In this document: piece after piece, positions 22,405-33,892 of the stretch
Layout of the letters: each line of letters starts with the position of its first letter
Numbering within the stretch: position 1 is the first letter of the stretch
DNA from: Panorpa germanica
Taxonomy: Eukaryota; Arthropoda; Insecta; Mecoptera; Panorpidae
DNA: 64,000 nt
Direction: 5' to 3'
NCBI GenBank assembly: GCA_963678705.1
Contig: OY783220.1
Coordinates: 7,957,001 to 8,021,000, forward strand
Translations under genes and position numbers: made by a program
The notes under the pieces: generated by a model
Databases searched by the model: none
What the model saw: the letters and a program-made list of their open reading frames with translations, nothing else
What the model was told of the DNA's origin: nothing

Positions 22405-23060
22405 CATATTTTCGATAATGTTTTTTGACGACATAGTTAACATATAATTAATTCTACAATCACTACATGATAAAATAACATTTGGAGAATACTTTGCGAA
22501 AGTTTCATAAATAAATGTCAAGAAATGAGCCATTGACAGCGAATCTCCGCAGACGTCACTAAAAAAAAGTAACATTGCGGTGCCACTCATAACTCATCAC
22601 TGGATTATTTGAAATCAAAAAACGAAAATGATTTCATTAGTTGAATACTTTCTTTTTCTGAGTTTTTTTTTTCTTTATTGATTTTTTAATAAAAATAATT
22701 TTTTAAATATCGATTTTTCATGAAAAAAATCATAAACTTTGTTATTTTAAAATACGTTGAAATTAAAAAAAAATAAAACTCGACAGCGTTACCTCGGCAT
22801 TTTTTAAAAGAAAAATTGTGTAAAATTTCAAAAGGATCGGTCTAGTAGATTTTGAGCTACAGAGGGCACCGACTATGAAAAACCTAAGTGTGAGAAAAAC
22901 GCGTTTAAAAGTTTAAAAGAAGGTGAAGTAGAGGTGAAGACTTAAAACTCTATATCTCCGACAGTTTTACTCCAATTGACTTCAAATGTTCATACAAAAA
23001 ACCTAATATGTTGAACATTAATATAAATAAATAAAAAAAAATTGATTTTCAGCCAGAAAT
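22405..23060 (+). repeat. Repeat E, copy 1
   Basis: It shares AGCATATTTTCGATAATG, GAATACTTTG, TGTCAAGAAATGAG, GCGGTGCC, CTCGACAG-GTTACCT and TATATCTCCGACAGTTTTAC with 63655-64000 and, inverted, 26440-26890. Between them this copy holds an extra block (GGATCGGTCTAGTAGATTTT and GAGCTACAGAGGGCACCG) absent from the others. Non-coding. The phrasing is typical of decayed mobile elements, but ends were not found. Confidence 0.65.
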
Positions 23061-24209
23061 ATATAAAAAATTCAGTTAAATTTACGTATAATTAGGTACT
23101 TAAATTGAAAAATAAACTTACCCCTTCTAGTCTCTTTGTTGACTCTTGTCACGGTCCTCTGCAACGTTTTTTATCTGCAAATAAAAATAAAATTATTAAA
23201 TAGCGCTTGTACAGGGTCTTTAACACTTAAGAGAAGGGGGAACATACAACCGTCATTGCGGCGACATTTGGCAGATAATATGTTCTATTACTAACCTAAA
23301 ACTTTGTTTAAATTATCACCAAAAAATATTGGTGTTTTTCAGTTAATTTAAAAAGACAACTCTTGTAATAAAAGCTTCTTTATAATAAAACAATTGCTTG
23401 ATATCAATTCACATGTAAGACTCAAGAATTGCTTGTCATATACGATATACAGTTTTCTGTACGTGATGACAGTAACAAATAACCACATTCCTCATCTTAT
23501 CTTATCAGTGTTTGTAGCACATTCCCCAACGTCTACCACACTTACTTTAAAGCACGTAAAGCTCTATCATATTATTCAGCATTTAGGACGTTTTTTCAAG
23601 TCATTCCCAGCTGGTGCAAGACCAGTTTTTTGTTTATATTTTTATGTTACTCGTAACAGAACTGATGATAATGCTGCCATTTTCTTAAACGAACTATGAA
23701 TCTGTTGTTTTCAATGGCGGAATTAACTTTAAGCAAACAAGGCGCGCGAGAAGCTCTAAAATCCACAAGTAACGTTACATTATTTTTCTAATGACGCCAA
23801 ACTTGGTGCGGTGCAATTTTAGTTATGTACAAGTTTACGAAAGATGAACGCAACAATAAAAGGACAAGGTGCATCTAAATTTTGAAGAAGAATGAACGCA
23901 ATAGACTTTTTATTGGTGTAACATTATATACATTTCTTTGTAATACATTCCAGGGTTAAATTTTTAAAGAAGGGAGGTGTTATATATTCAAAATTCTAAG
24001 GTATTTTTAATAGCTAAATCTTAACAAAGCCAAGGGTTTTTCAATGGTTTTAACTATGTATTTTCAATGTTCCGCTAAGTTTAATCTCTTTATATGAATA
24101 CGATTATATAAGGGTAAACTTTTAATCCTAATTCTTTTTATACGATTAAAATCAAATAACACAATATCAATTCTAAATTCGGCTATTACTATCTCAGTTA
24201 GAAAATTGT
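23061..24209. other. AT-rich stretch with a short open frame
   Basis: A 101-codon frame at 23394-23699 (+) has no recognisable family, ordinary AT-biased codon use and no repeat partner. It is more likely chance than a gene. Nothing else was seen. Confidence 0.35.
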
Positions 24210-24217
24210 CTTAGAGC

Positions 24218-24432
24218 CAGAGATGTGCACAAATAGTTTTCAAAAGTATTTAAGTACAATATAGACCAGGCTTACAGGTATCTTAGACCTTAGGCTGAAT
24301 AAAAAGACATGTTGCCGTTCCAACGCGTGGTTAAGGAAACTTAGTGCTACGACCGCTTGCGACATTGCCGAAACTCATCTGGGAGCCTATTCTACTTTGT
24401 ATTTTATATTTTGTATTTTGTGTACATCTCTG
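24218..24432. mobile_element. hAT-type MITE with perfect 8-bp target duplication
   Basis: The left end CAGAGATGTGCACAAA and the right end TTTGTGTACATCTCTG form a 16-bp inverted pair with one mismatch around 215 bp. CTTAGAGC flanks it on both sides (24210-24217 and 24433-24440), an exact 8-bp duplication. Known: hAT elements make 8-bp duplications and their ends commonly start CAG. There is no coding capacity, so it is a deletion derivative moved by a hAT transposase encoded elsewhere. Confidence 0.88.
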
Positions 24433-24513
24433 CTTAGAGCACTCTCAAATGGCAAACGTTTACAATAGGGTGTAGTAGCATTAGCACACTTTCTAATCAG
24501 AGGAAGTTTTTAA

Positions 24514-24779
24514 TTTAATGTTTATTAATACACCACTGTATATATGTCATGCATCTGTGTTTATAATGTGGTTTATACGCCCTGATATCAAAATGTCGAA
24601 CGGCGAACTACTTCTTGGTGTCGCATAAATCCTGACCATAGTGCGATGCTTGCATATTTGTACATAACGTTTGTGTTTATTATTACTTTGAGAGTGGAGT
24701 GGAGTGAGAGTGAAGTGAAAACGATACAGTGCTAATAATACAGTACATATGAACAGTGGTGTATTAATATACATTAAAA
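24514..24779. mobile_element. TIR element with CACCACTGT ends in a TATTAATA context
   Basis: TTTAATGTTTATTAATACAC at 24514 and its near complement ending at 24779 extend inward through CACCACTGT to about 33 paired bases with three mismatches. If the ends are CACCACTGT/ACAGTGGTG, both flanks are TATTAATA, an 8-bp duplication of hAT type. Since TATTAATA is itself a palindrome, it could instead be the outer TIR. The interior (24685-24720) is GAGTGGAGTGAGAGTGAAGT-like. Non-coding. Confidence 0.65.
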
Positions 24780-25781
24780 TAGAGGGTACAACTAATTATA
24801 TAGTGTACTAATGCGAAGTAACTCGAATACTCAGACGCAGTACGAGACCAGCCTTACAGTGTCAGGTTCAAACTTGCAGATAACTTTATTTTTCGTTTTG
24901 TAAGCTTAGCGCAAGGTTGTTGCTAGAATAAAGAACATTATAAAAGTTTTACAAATAAATAAACGTTAAAATTTTGAAGCGTTATCTAGCTGCTAGCTTA
25001 TTTTCAGTCTATAAGACTATTAAATAAATATAAAACTAAATTACATAAGATTTAAAAAGAAAGGGTCAACGGGACAAAATTTTCTTGTGTATTAGAGGTA
25101 TTAACAGACCTAAATCCGTTACTGTTTCTTCTATGTAAATCAATATCACATGTATGGTATGTTGACTCACACATAGAACCAACATGACATGACTATGCAT
25201 GCATTTTGTGAAATCTTGATATTTCTGGTTGAAACACCATCTACTTCCGAATGTATTTATCTATATCTAATATATCCTGAACACTTCCGGTACGTTTTGT
25301 TAAGGTGTGTATATTTAAGGAATCATCTTGAATGAAAATGTGTTATAATAATAGCTGTGCTATTTTCAAACCTTAAGAAAAGTTTTATTTCCATCAGTAA
25401 GATTGATTAGTTTTTAAATATGTATTAATATGATTAGGTTGTGTAATCTATTGTGTGTGTGACTTAGAAAGGCTGGTTAGAAATGTTGTAATATTATGAC
25501 TCATTTTTTATATAGCACTGTAGCGAGGTGGGCGTGACCCATTTGCAATCAATGATAACAATTTCCTGGTGGATAATATATGGTCATGAAGGGTTTTAAT
25601 ATTCTATCTGAGACGATAATTTACCATTAATTTTGCTACTCCTATTTTGAATAATACAGAATGAAACTACACAACATTTAATATTTCTAATGTTAGGGAA
25701 TTATTTTGCAACTTATACTTTGACGTCATGCTCGATGAAGTGAACTAGATTCATTTGTTTGTTAATGATATTTATTAACCT
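24780..25781. other. AT-rich stretch
   Basis: No gene was recognised. CACTGTAGCGAGGTGGGCGT at 25516 resembles the CAGTGGCGTAGC-type end of the element at 38105 and may be a terminal fragment. Confidence 0.4.
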
Positions 25782-26391
25782 AATGGGCTTGTGTCCTCAT
25801 TTTTTAGTGGTCGATTTTTCAATTGTTGATTGAAATTGATGTTAATAAATGTGTATTGGCGTGTCTATTTTATTAAATATCTAAATGTTGACGGAGATAT
25901 AGCAATTAAAAGTTTGAATTGTAGTTTTAGCGCTAGAAATGGTCGGCCATATTTATATGACGTGAATTGCATTTTAACGTCAGTTATTTGTTGAGTAGGT
26001 CAGTGTTGTGGTAATGTTCTGTAGCTGTTGGTAGTCAAATAATCAAATCAAATCAAAGAATAATAAGTTTTTATATTATTTAAACCTGTTAAGGCAGACA
26101 TAGTATTAAAATTTTATTGTTCCTTGAAATAGCTGTAAATAATATGTGGTATGTTGATATATAAATACATATAGCAGAGATTTATGATCTGTAAGGTTGG
26201 TAACCTTACACAAGAATTGTGATGTCACATGCACTTGGAATAAAGAGACAAAATGACTTTTTTAATTGTTAATATCTCCTAACATATAAGGAGTTATTAA
26301 AAAATAATTGAACACTTGAGGTTATAGTAACCCACTTTATCAATATATAGTACACTTTTATAGAAATTAAGACATAGGACACAAGCCCATT
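25782..26391 (-). mobile_element. Repeat A, copy 4 (complete, 610 bp)
   Basis: Both ends are intact: AATGGGCTTGTGTCC at 25782 and GGACACAAGCCCATT ending 26391. The body is family A on the minus strand with the internal near-palindrome TGTAAGGTTGGTAACCTTAC at 26190-26210. It gives the full length of the family. It is non-coding. Confidence 0.9.
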
Positions 26392-26439
26392 AATGCCAAT
26401 ATTAACAAAAAATTGAATATCACAATAGTTCAATTGTTC

Positions 26440-26890
26440 GGTTGTAAAGTTTCAATTTCTTTTTTTAAATTTATTTATATCAATGTACAACTTATTAAGT
26501 TTGTTGTGTGAAAATTTGAAATCGATTGAAGTAAAACTGTCGGAGATATAGAGTCTTCATATTATATGTTCTTTGCATTATAATCGGTATTTTGACTTTT
26601 ATGTGCTGTAAAAAATTGAAAAATTAATATAAAAAAAACTCGACAGAGTAACCTGCAAAAACTTATCAACTAATGAAATCATTTTGATTTTTTGATTTCA
26701 AATAATTCAGTGTTGGGTTATAAGTGGCACCGCAATGTCACTTTTTTTTGTGATGTCTGCAGAGATTTGCTGTCAATGCCTCATTTCTTGATATTTACTT
26801 ATGAAAATTTCACAAAGTATTCTTTAAATGTTATTTTATCATGTAGTTATTATAGATTACCTGTGCCGTCAAAAAAACATTATCGATTTG
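26440..26890 (-). repeat. Repeat E, copy 2
   Basis: Inverted relative to copies 1 and 3. It runs from AAACTGTCGGAGATATAGAG through ACTCGACAGAGTAACCTGC, GGCACCGCAATGTCAC and CTCATTTCTTGATATTTACT to AAAAACATTATCG. It lacks the extra block of copy 1. Confidence 0.65.
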
Positions 26891-28737
26891 ATTTTGTAAT
26901 CGATAGAAGAAACTAAAATTTAGATTTAAATTGACCACTATACTTAAACTACCTAAGATATTGTACTTCATAGAAATTTTATATTTAATAATTGTGACCA
27001 TTTGATACAACGCTATAAAACCCGCAATTCTTATGCAGCAAAGTATTATTGATTTCGAATAATCCACTATTCACCAGTGTAGCTGCAAGAAAAGCTTTAA
27101 GAAAGTCAGAACCAAAAGCAAGGATGCAGAAAATTGCACCGTATAGTTTTATTATAATTCAGTAAAGAATTTTATGATCACATATAATATTCTAGTTTTA
27201 TAAATTCAGTAGTTCGCAATATGGTCGCTTTGTTAACTTTATTAATAATTAATATAACAACTTTTTGATTAACTTATTAAGGTAGTTGAAACGGTAGATG
27301 CGTATTAATAAAATATTACAAATTTTTTACACTTATAAAGAATTACATTATCTAATTATCCTAGAAAAAATTTAGTCCAATGTATGTTTTGGACTTAAGA
27401 TAAATTTATTCAAAGTTTGAATTATTATAGGAGTGCGCTTTGATTAACTACCCACAATGGACAACTAATACCTGAACACATCTGTATGTTTTCGTCTATG
27501 TTATGCCGGTTAACAGTTCAATAAAACACGAACAAAAACACCAATGTTTACACCAACGAGACTGTTTTTAAAACATTTTTGTCTTTTGTTGCTGTTTTAG
27601 TAAACAAAACACATTCCCATTTGGAGTCGGTAAGATCAAAGGAAAACACGTTTGTTGTTTTTTAGTCTGCAGTTTTGTTTTTGTGAACATTTGTGCTTGT
27701 CAGTTGTTCTTTATCATGTTTATAATTTTTATGGGACACACAGAAAAACACTAAAAACAAAACCAGTCTGTTCAGTGTGAATAGTCTGTTTTTGAAAAAC
27801 AGAACTGTTTTAAAATAAAAGAAAATATGGTTTTGTTTTGTTTTTTGATAACAAAACTGTCTCTCTGGTATGGCTTTAAGTACACTGTTAAAAACGTTCT
27901 TAATTTTAATACAAAATTTAATAGACAAATGCGTATTAAAATTAAGACCCGGTTATTAATTATTTTTAACATCAAACAAGAAAGCAGATATGAAGATCAT
28001 CCCTATACTGTAAGACTACAAAACTCTTAATCCTTAAATATAAATAAGAAACAAGAGAACATTTTACCAATGCTTTGATTATCTCACATTGTAATTAAAC
28101 TCGTATATTCCACCCTTGCAAAACACATCATCTGCGATCAGCTCTTTGAAGTCGTTCTTCAAACTGTACTAAGTCAAAGGTCGTCAAAGAGAAGAATGAG
28201 ACGTCAAACACAATGGGAGGATAACTTAAGTGTTAATTAATGAATGACACTCGAGGTGTTCAGGGGGCAACAGATTTAAACAAAGTTATGAACAAAAGAT
28301 CGGTGAAAATACTCGTATAGTGTAGTATAATGGAAAGGAAGAGTCCTTCAAAGGAACGAGGTGCTACTAGTAGATAATGGGGTGTCATTTAGAACTACTT
28401 GATGGGTATGTAGGTACTATAGTAAGATATATACACTGAAAGAGGTGCTTAGACAAGTATTGCATACTGGAAATATTGATAAACTGAAGATTCTTTCTTG
28501 TTCAAAAAAAGTATTCTTATGCATTAATTCTATTCTCTATTGCAAAGCAACGTGCATTTAGTAATTTAATTATTTCCTATAGGAAAAATATATGAATATA
28601 TAAAAATGATTCAAAATTTGAGTTGGTATTAAGAATTTAATTTTGTACTCTATTGAAAACAGAAATACAAAGCAGCAGACTTCATTTTATCTTGTGTGAA
28701 TTTCTCACAGGCGTATCACAGATTTTTTAAATATATA
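26891..28737. other. AT-rich stretch
   Basis: A perfect palindrome CTGTTTTTGAAAAACAG lies at 27786-27802 in a region rich in CTGTTTTT words. The overlapping frames at 27662-28030 on both strands are low-complexity and unsupported. Confidence 0.35.
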
Positions 28738-28925
28738 TTTGAGTGCATCAACTTTCAATAGTTATTAGCACTTAAAACAATATATACCTTTATAAACATT
28801 TGTAATACTTAATTTACATTTATAAATATGAGTATGTGTACTTTAAATAAAAAGATTAAATTAGATTTATTTTATCAGGTTGTTTAGACTTTCTCTGCTT
28901 TTAAAAATCTGTTTTTAATCTCCAG
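28738..28925 (-). repeat. Repeat G, copy 2
   Basis: On the minus strand the order is AGCAGAGAAAGTCTAAACA, a TAATTTAATC block, TAAAGTACACATACTCATA, TTTTAAGTGCTAATAACTAT and TGAAAGTTGATGCACTCAAA. It is the longest match to 58530-58670, giving about 190 bp of family G. Confidence 0.65.
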
Positions 28926-29429
28926 GAATATTACAGTTTTGTTTTTGTGATGACTACTTGGACCATTGAAGAATAATATGCTTTACTGTTAGACTCTTTA
29001 CTGTTCTATATTTCTATATCACAGATTTATGAATTTTATTTATCTTATGTTGAGTTATAGTACTAGTATAATTCTCAGATTCTCATACAGATTGTTTTAG
29101 GGTCATTTTTATCATAGGAAAACGTACTCTAATTTTCATTTTGTGCGCAATATCTTAAATTTTATAAATGTATATTCTTTGGAACTTTCAACAAAAGATG
29201 TCATTTTAAATCAACAAGAAAATTCAATATTTCGAGAAAAGTGATGATGCATTTATTTTAAACCAATATTAATTAATCCAAAAGACCTTATATGCAATAA
29301 TAAAGTTAAGTATTCGTTTTTAAAAATTATTAATTAAAGGGACAAAACTTTGCAAAACATTGACGAAACATTTAATGTCATGTCCTTACACTCGGCACTT
29401 TACCGGATTATTTATGCATGTAAATATTT
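28926..29429. other. AT-rich stretch
   Basis: No gene or repeat family was recognised. Confidence 0.3.
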
Positions 29430-29520
29430 TAGTAAAGTTCTACTTTCAACAGTTATTAGCACAACATATTAAAACAACATGTACTGGTTTATATTTTTCA
29501 TTGAACCTGTATGGAATTTG
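29430..29520 (-). repeat. Repeat G, short copy
   Basis: TTCAACAGTTATTAGCAC followed by CAACATGTACTGG is the family G end in decayed form. Confidence 0.4.
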
Positions 29521-30400
29521 ACTCGGATTAAATTGACTAGAATTTTGTTCTGATTCTGGCTCCTTGTTTTTACTTATTTTCCTAATTGGTGATACACATT
29601 ACGATGGTGCATCGCCCCCCCTCCTTGCTCTCTCAGTAACTTTGCCATAATGCAGACATAATTTAGATTACAATGATAATTCCTTTGTTCAAAATAATTT
29701 ACTTAATCCAACTGTGTGTTCCGAACAGTGGGTATCACCATTTCTAATTAACATTGCTTATCACACAAACATACAATCACTGCATATAGTTTTATATGAT
29801 ACAGTCAATGCAGCTTCCTGATTTAGAGACAATCACTGAAAGAAATACAAAGAAATTTATTTCACTCTTTTTAAGTTAATCAGCGTGTTTTAAAACCATT
29901 TGTAAACCTATTTGTAAGTGCGGTAACTATTTTATAAAATTTCAGGTATGTTGGTTATCACTGCACTAAATCAATATGCCAAGTATGAGCAAAATCGGAC
30001 AACCCGTTTGTTTATACCAGCTGATTTAATCAGACCACTTCTGTAGTGAATAAATAGCTTAATTGCTCCCGAAAAAATGGGACGTTGTATCACTTTATTA
30101 CGGCTTCTTTAAGACTTATAATATCTGACGAATATTATTATAAAATAGAAGTGCCACAAGATTCTTTACTTACTTAAGGATCATTACTTATTCTCTAAAA
30201 ATATAAGACATTGCTAAATGTATTTCTGAATAAGGTCATTATTTCTTTAATATAAACAATAATTTTCATATCCTATTAATCCCCTATTAGTTTTACAGTT
30301 ATTACATTAATCGCGATAAATCTCCTCAATTGACATTTTGGACAGAATCATAATTTCAGCAATTTATCAAAGCAGCTTTCCCATCAATTGTACAATCCTT
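29521..30400. other. AT-rich stretch
   Basis: GAGCAAAATCGGACAACCCG at 29988 is a phrase typical of insect mobile elements, but no ends were found. A C-run lies at 29611-29618. No gene was recognised. Confidence 0.35.
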
Positions 30401-30745
30401 TGTTGTTGTAGATGGTGACAATGTGTTCTATTCATCCTTCGTTGTTTTTCCGAGGATTACTGATCCATGCTGTCCTAGTATCTGTTCTCTCTCTCTCACC
30501 AACCCCCATTCTCACCCTTTCCGATAGTCAACTTTCCGTTAGTTTCTCACGAAGCATCACCGCGTTGCGGCGACGCGCTTCGTACACGTGCAACCACTGT
30601 TCGCTCACTGCTGACAATACGGACCCGCTAACTCTGTTATGCCTTTATGTTCCGTAGAGAGAAAACTATGACGTCACAGTGCGGTGCTCTATTGAGGACT
30701 CCGCATTGCAATGCAACCCACCAAATACACAACCCTTAACCCCCT
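30401..30745. promoter_or_regulatory. GC-rich island with CRE and E-box, candidate promoter or exon
   Basis: The block at 30540-30720 has CGCGTTGCGGCGACGCGCTT, CACGTG at 30595-30600 and the palindrome TGACGTCA at 30669-30676, in AT-rich surroundings. On + a strong pyrimidine tract (TCTCTCTCTCTCACC through CCCTTTCCGATAG) at 30485-30527 could serve as a splice acceptor. An 81-codon frame runs 30412-30657 but resembles no known protein. An alternative transcription start of the Shaker locus or an unrelated regulatory element are both possible. Confidence 0.3.
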
Positions 30746-31161
30746 TCTCCAGTTCTATCTACAGCATTGTGCAGAGCTTCTTAAACATTAATAACATAAT
30801 GTACATTAATTGTCATACTCCCTATTTAGGGATCTTTGACTTCTTTATGTAACAAGAGGCCATAAATATATATCACTTATTGTAGTAAGTGACTTAACTC
30901 AAAACTTCAAGATAAGGACTATTACACAAAGGAGAAAGATAGAGACAGGATTGCCGCAAGTATCCCAATGCACTATACTGAACATTATGCACAATCGTAC
31001 CTTCAGATTGCAGCCACCCTGACATATAAAAGTGTGTTTCATCAGTATATATAATTTATTCACACTTTTCAAAATTCTTCCAAAGAAAAAATGTTGCATA
31101 TTGAACTGGAAAGAATAGAATTTAAAAAATTAACTGGATAGAACCGACCGTACCAAAAACT
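30746..31161. other. AT-rich stretch
   Basis: No gene or repeat family was recognised. Confidence 0.3.
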
Positions 31162-31583
31162 ACAGTAAACATTTTGGTAAAATAACAGAGCCAGGGGAAG
31201 TTCCAGTAAAAAAATCAATTCTTTTTCACTTAAATTTCAGAAAGATGTCACCTGTGAAAAATAATTTGTCAGAATTTTTTCATGAGAATATTCTTTTCCT
31301 TTAATACATCATATACTTAAATTGAAATATAGATGGTGTCTCTTTTACATTTAAAAAAAAAGGATATCACAGAAAAAGAAAGGAAGATATATGTGTCTCT
31401 ATTACACTTTAATGGTTTATTTGTAACTTCATTCAATACTGGTACGGTAGTGAGGCCAGGTGAAGTGATTTTGCCATTTGTAGTTCATATCACTGACATT
31501 TCCTTGAACGAGTGAAATCAAATTGAATTGTTTCATGACAAAAAAATGATACGCATCTTCAATATGATGTCAAAATTTTACTT
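31162..31583 (-). mobile_element. Repeat C', copy 2 (longer subfamily of the C MITE)
   Basis: The left edge ACAGTAAACATTTTGGTAAA is a clean C-type end. The body runs inverted relative to 14476-14895 through GTGTCTCTTTTACATTT, CACTTTAATGGTTT and CTGGTACGGTAGTGAGGCCA to TGTTTCATGACA and CTTCAATATGATG. The outer end near 31583 is eroded. The frame from 31333 lies inside and is unsupported. Confidence 0.65.
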
Positions 31584-31994
31584 GTTTATATGATGTAGCA
31601 GAAAGTTTTATATCATGTAATTTTAACTTTCTCCTTTAAATAGCACGCGATGATATGCCAAAATTGCTCTGCGATTATTTTCGTTTTGGATGCCGAAAAA
31701 ATAAAACGTTGTACCACCTGGTTCGGTTGCTTTTAATCTCATATATCGGTAATTACATTTTATACTCAAACCTTGAGTTTTCCTAACAACGTTCATCAAT
31801 TGCCAGCTTCGAAATAACGCAACAGTGAAAATTCAATTCTATCAAGCTAGACAATGTAAGAATATGGGACAATATAATATAGTAGTTAAAGTAATTAAAG
31901 AAGTTCTCAGAAGATGTCCAGTCTATATTTTGAGGAAGACTTTAAGTTAGATCTTTAAATGATTCTCCAAATTGGAACTCAGGGACATGACTTT
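31584..31994. other. AT-rich stretch
   Basis: No gene or repeat family was recognised. Confidence 0.3.
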
Positions 31995-32250
31995 AATGGG
32001 CTTGTGTCTATATCCTAATTTCTATAAAAGTGTACTATATATTGATAAAGTGGGCTACTAGAACCTCAAATGTTCAATTATTTTAACAATTAAAAAAGTC
32101 ATTTTGTCTCTTTAATTATTAAAGGGATTCAACATTATAGAACATTCCAAGACATGTAAATCACGTCCGTAAGTTGTTATCTCTCTTATACATTTATTAA
32201 CATCAATTTAAATCAACAATTGAAAAATCGACCCTTAAAAATGAGTACAG
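31995..32250 (+). mobile_element. Repeat A, short subfamily copy (internally deleted)
   Basis: The left end AATGGGCTTGTGTC is intact. The body goes to AACATTCCAAGACATGTAA and CACGTCCGTAAGTTG, as in the copy at 39840. It then jumps to the right end TCAACAATTGAAAAATCGAC and decays at AAAATGAGTACA. About half of the family length is missing from the middle. Confidence 0.75.
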
Positions 32251-32910
32251 AGTTCAGTGTTTATAGATCCAACTACGAACTCACGATCCACACTTTAAGA
32301 AGATTTGGCGTAGTGTATTCTAGCATAGTAAGTGGTGGGGGAAGAGGGTCTATACTCTGCTACATTCAGTGACGTAGTTCATAAGAGAGGTACGAGTAGA
32401 CTGCTCCGTATAACAACTACCTCCAAGTCATGTTCTTTGATAAATTTAATATTTACAACATGGCATAGTTTATTGTACTTTACAGTTTGTTTCTATTTCA
32501 TTAGGGAAATTATTCCTGCGCTTTTGTTATATAGAAATTATTTATAACGTGATCAACTTTTTAAATAACAATGACAATGTATTTGAAAAATGTAATCCGC
32601 TTGTGTATCACTATTGTTAAAAATGAAAACATGGTGATTAATTCATGTTTGCAATTTTAATGCCAATTTGAAATGGAATTTTGTAGTTATTATTTGGAAT
32701 TTTGTCCAATTAATTATGTGCTTACACAATCACAGAAATTTAATAGGCAGCGGTATTATAAGCCCACCACACCGTTTGCAAGGATTTTTGGTTGACGTTA
32801 AACAAATAAGATTTAAAAAGCAACGAAATCTTTTTTAGCTAATTTTAAAATTTAATATATAAGTAAAACACAGAAAAAGTTATTATGTGACAAAAACTTC
32901 AATAGATTCA
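32251..32910. other. AT-rich stretch
   Basis: No gene or repeat family was recognised. The 71-codon frame from 32332 is unsupported. Confidence 0.3.
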
Positions 32911-33892
32911 AATGGGCTTGTGTCTTATGTCTTCAAATCTATAAAAGGTTACTAGAACCTCAAATGTTCAATTATTTTTTAATAACTCCTTATATGTTAG
33001 GAGATATTAACAATTAATAAAGTAATTTTGTCTCTTTAATTATTAAAGGGATTCAACGTTGTACAAATTCCAAATGCATCCCAGTAAACATTTTGGAGTA
33101 AATTCGACTTAATTTCTATTACATATCATGAATTTTTTGTCTGGAACGTGTTCGTTTTCTATTCAGTCGTTCAAAGGAAAGGTCCTTTTTATGAGCTACA
33201 GACATTTCAACGACGGTTCACTGCTGAATTAAAAGCGGAGTAGGTTTATGATTTATGACCGGATAATAAAAATATACCCATGTGGGAAAGAAACAGAAAT
33301 ACTTAATGAATGATGTTGGAAAAAGAAAGAATATTATTATGAAAAACTAACACAAAATCTGTGACAGGTAGAGAACTTGTAAAGCGTTAGAATAGAATTG
33401 TACGAGTGACTCGAACTTCACCAAATAGGACACTTCACCAAATTGTTTACTGGGATGTGACATCACAATCCTTGTGTAAGGTTACCAACCTTACAGCTCA
33501 TAAATCTCTACTATATGTATTTATATATCAAAATATCAAATATTATTTACAGCTATTTCAAGGAACAATAAAATTCCAATATTATGTCTGCCTTAGCAGG
33601 GTTAAATAAAATAAAAACTTATTTTTCTTTAACTTGACTTGATTATTTGACTACCAATATTACCACAGCACTGACCTACTCAACAAATAACTGACGTTAA
33701 AATGCATTTCACGTCATAAAAATATGGCCGACCATTTCTAGCGCTAAAACTACGATTCAAACTTTTAATTGCTATATCTCCGTCAATATTTAGATATTTA
33801 ATAAAATAGACACGCCAATACACATTTATTAACATCAATTTCAATCAACAATTGAAAAATCGACCACTAAAAGATGAGGACACAAGCCCATT
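32911..33892 (+). mobile_element. Repeat A, copy 6 (complete, split by a nested C element)
   Basis: Ends AATGGGCTTGTGTC at 32911 and GGACACAAGCCCATT ending 33892 are intact. The body is interrupted at AAATGCAT/ATGTGACATC by the element at 33080-33454. Removing that insertion and one AT restores the family sequence AAATGCATGTGACATC seen at 15680 and 17560 and gives 605 bp, close to the 610 bp of copy 4. Confidence 0.9.
33080..33454 (+). mobile_element. Repeat C, copy nested in A (CCCAGTAAAC...GTTTACTGGG)
   Basis: Perfect 10-bp ends CCCAGTAAAC and GTTTACTGGG bound 375 bp. AT stands immediately on each side (33078-33079 and 33455-33456), where uninterrupted copies of A have a single AT. This fixes the boundaries of family C and its 2-bp AT target duplication. 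The interior is more diverged than the other C copies. It is non-coding. Confidence 0.9.

Noticed and set aside
23394-23699. 101-codon + frame, among the longest in the window
   Set aside because: No motif, no repeat partner, no splice context; a chance frame of this length is plausible in 64 kb.
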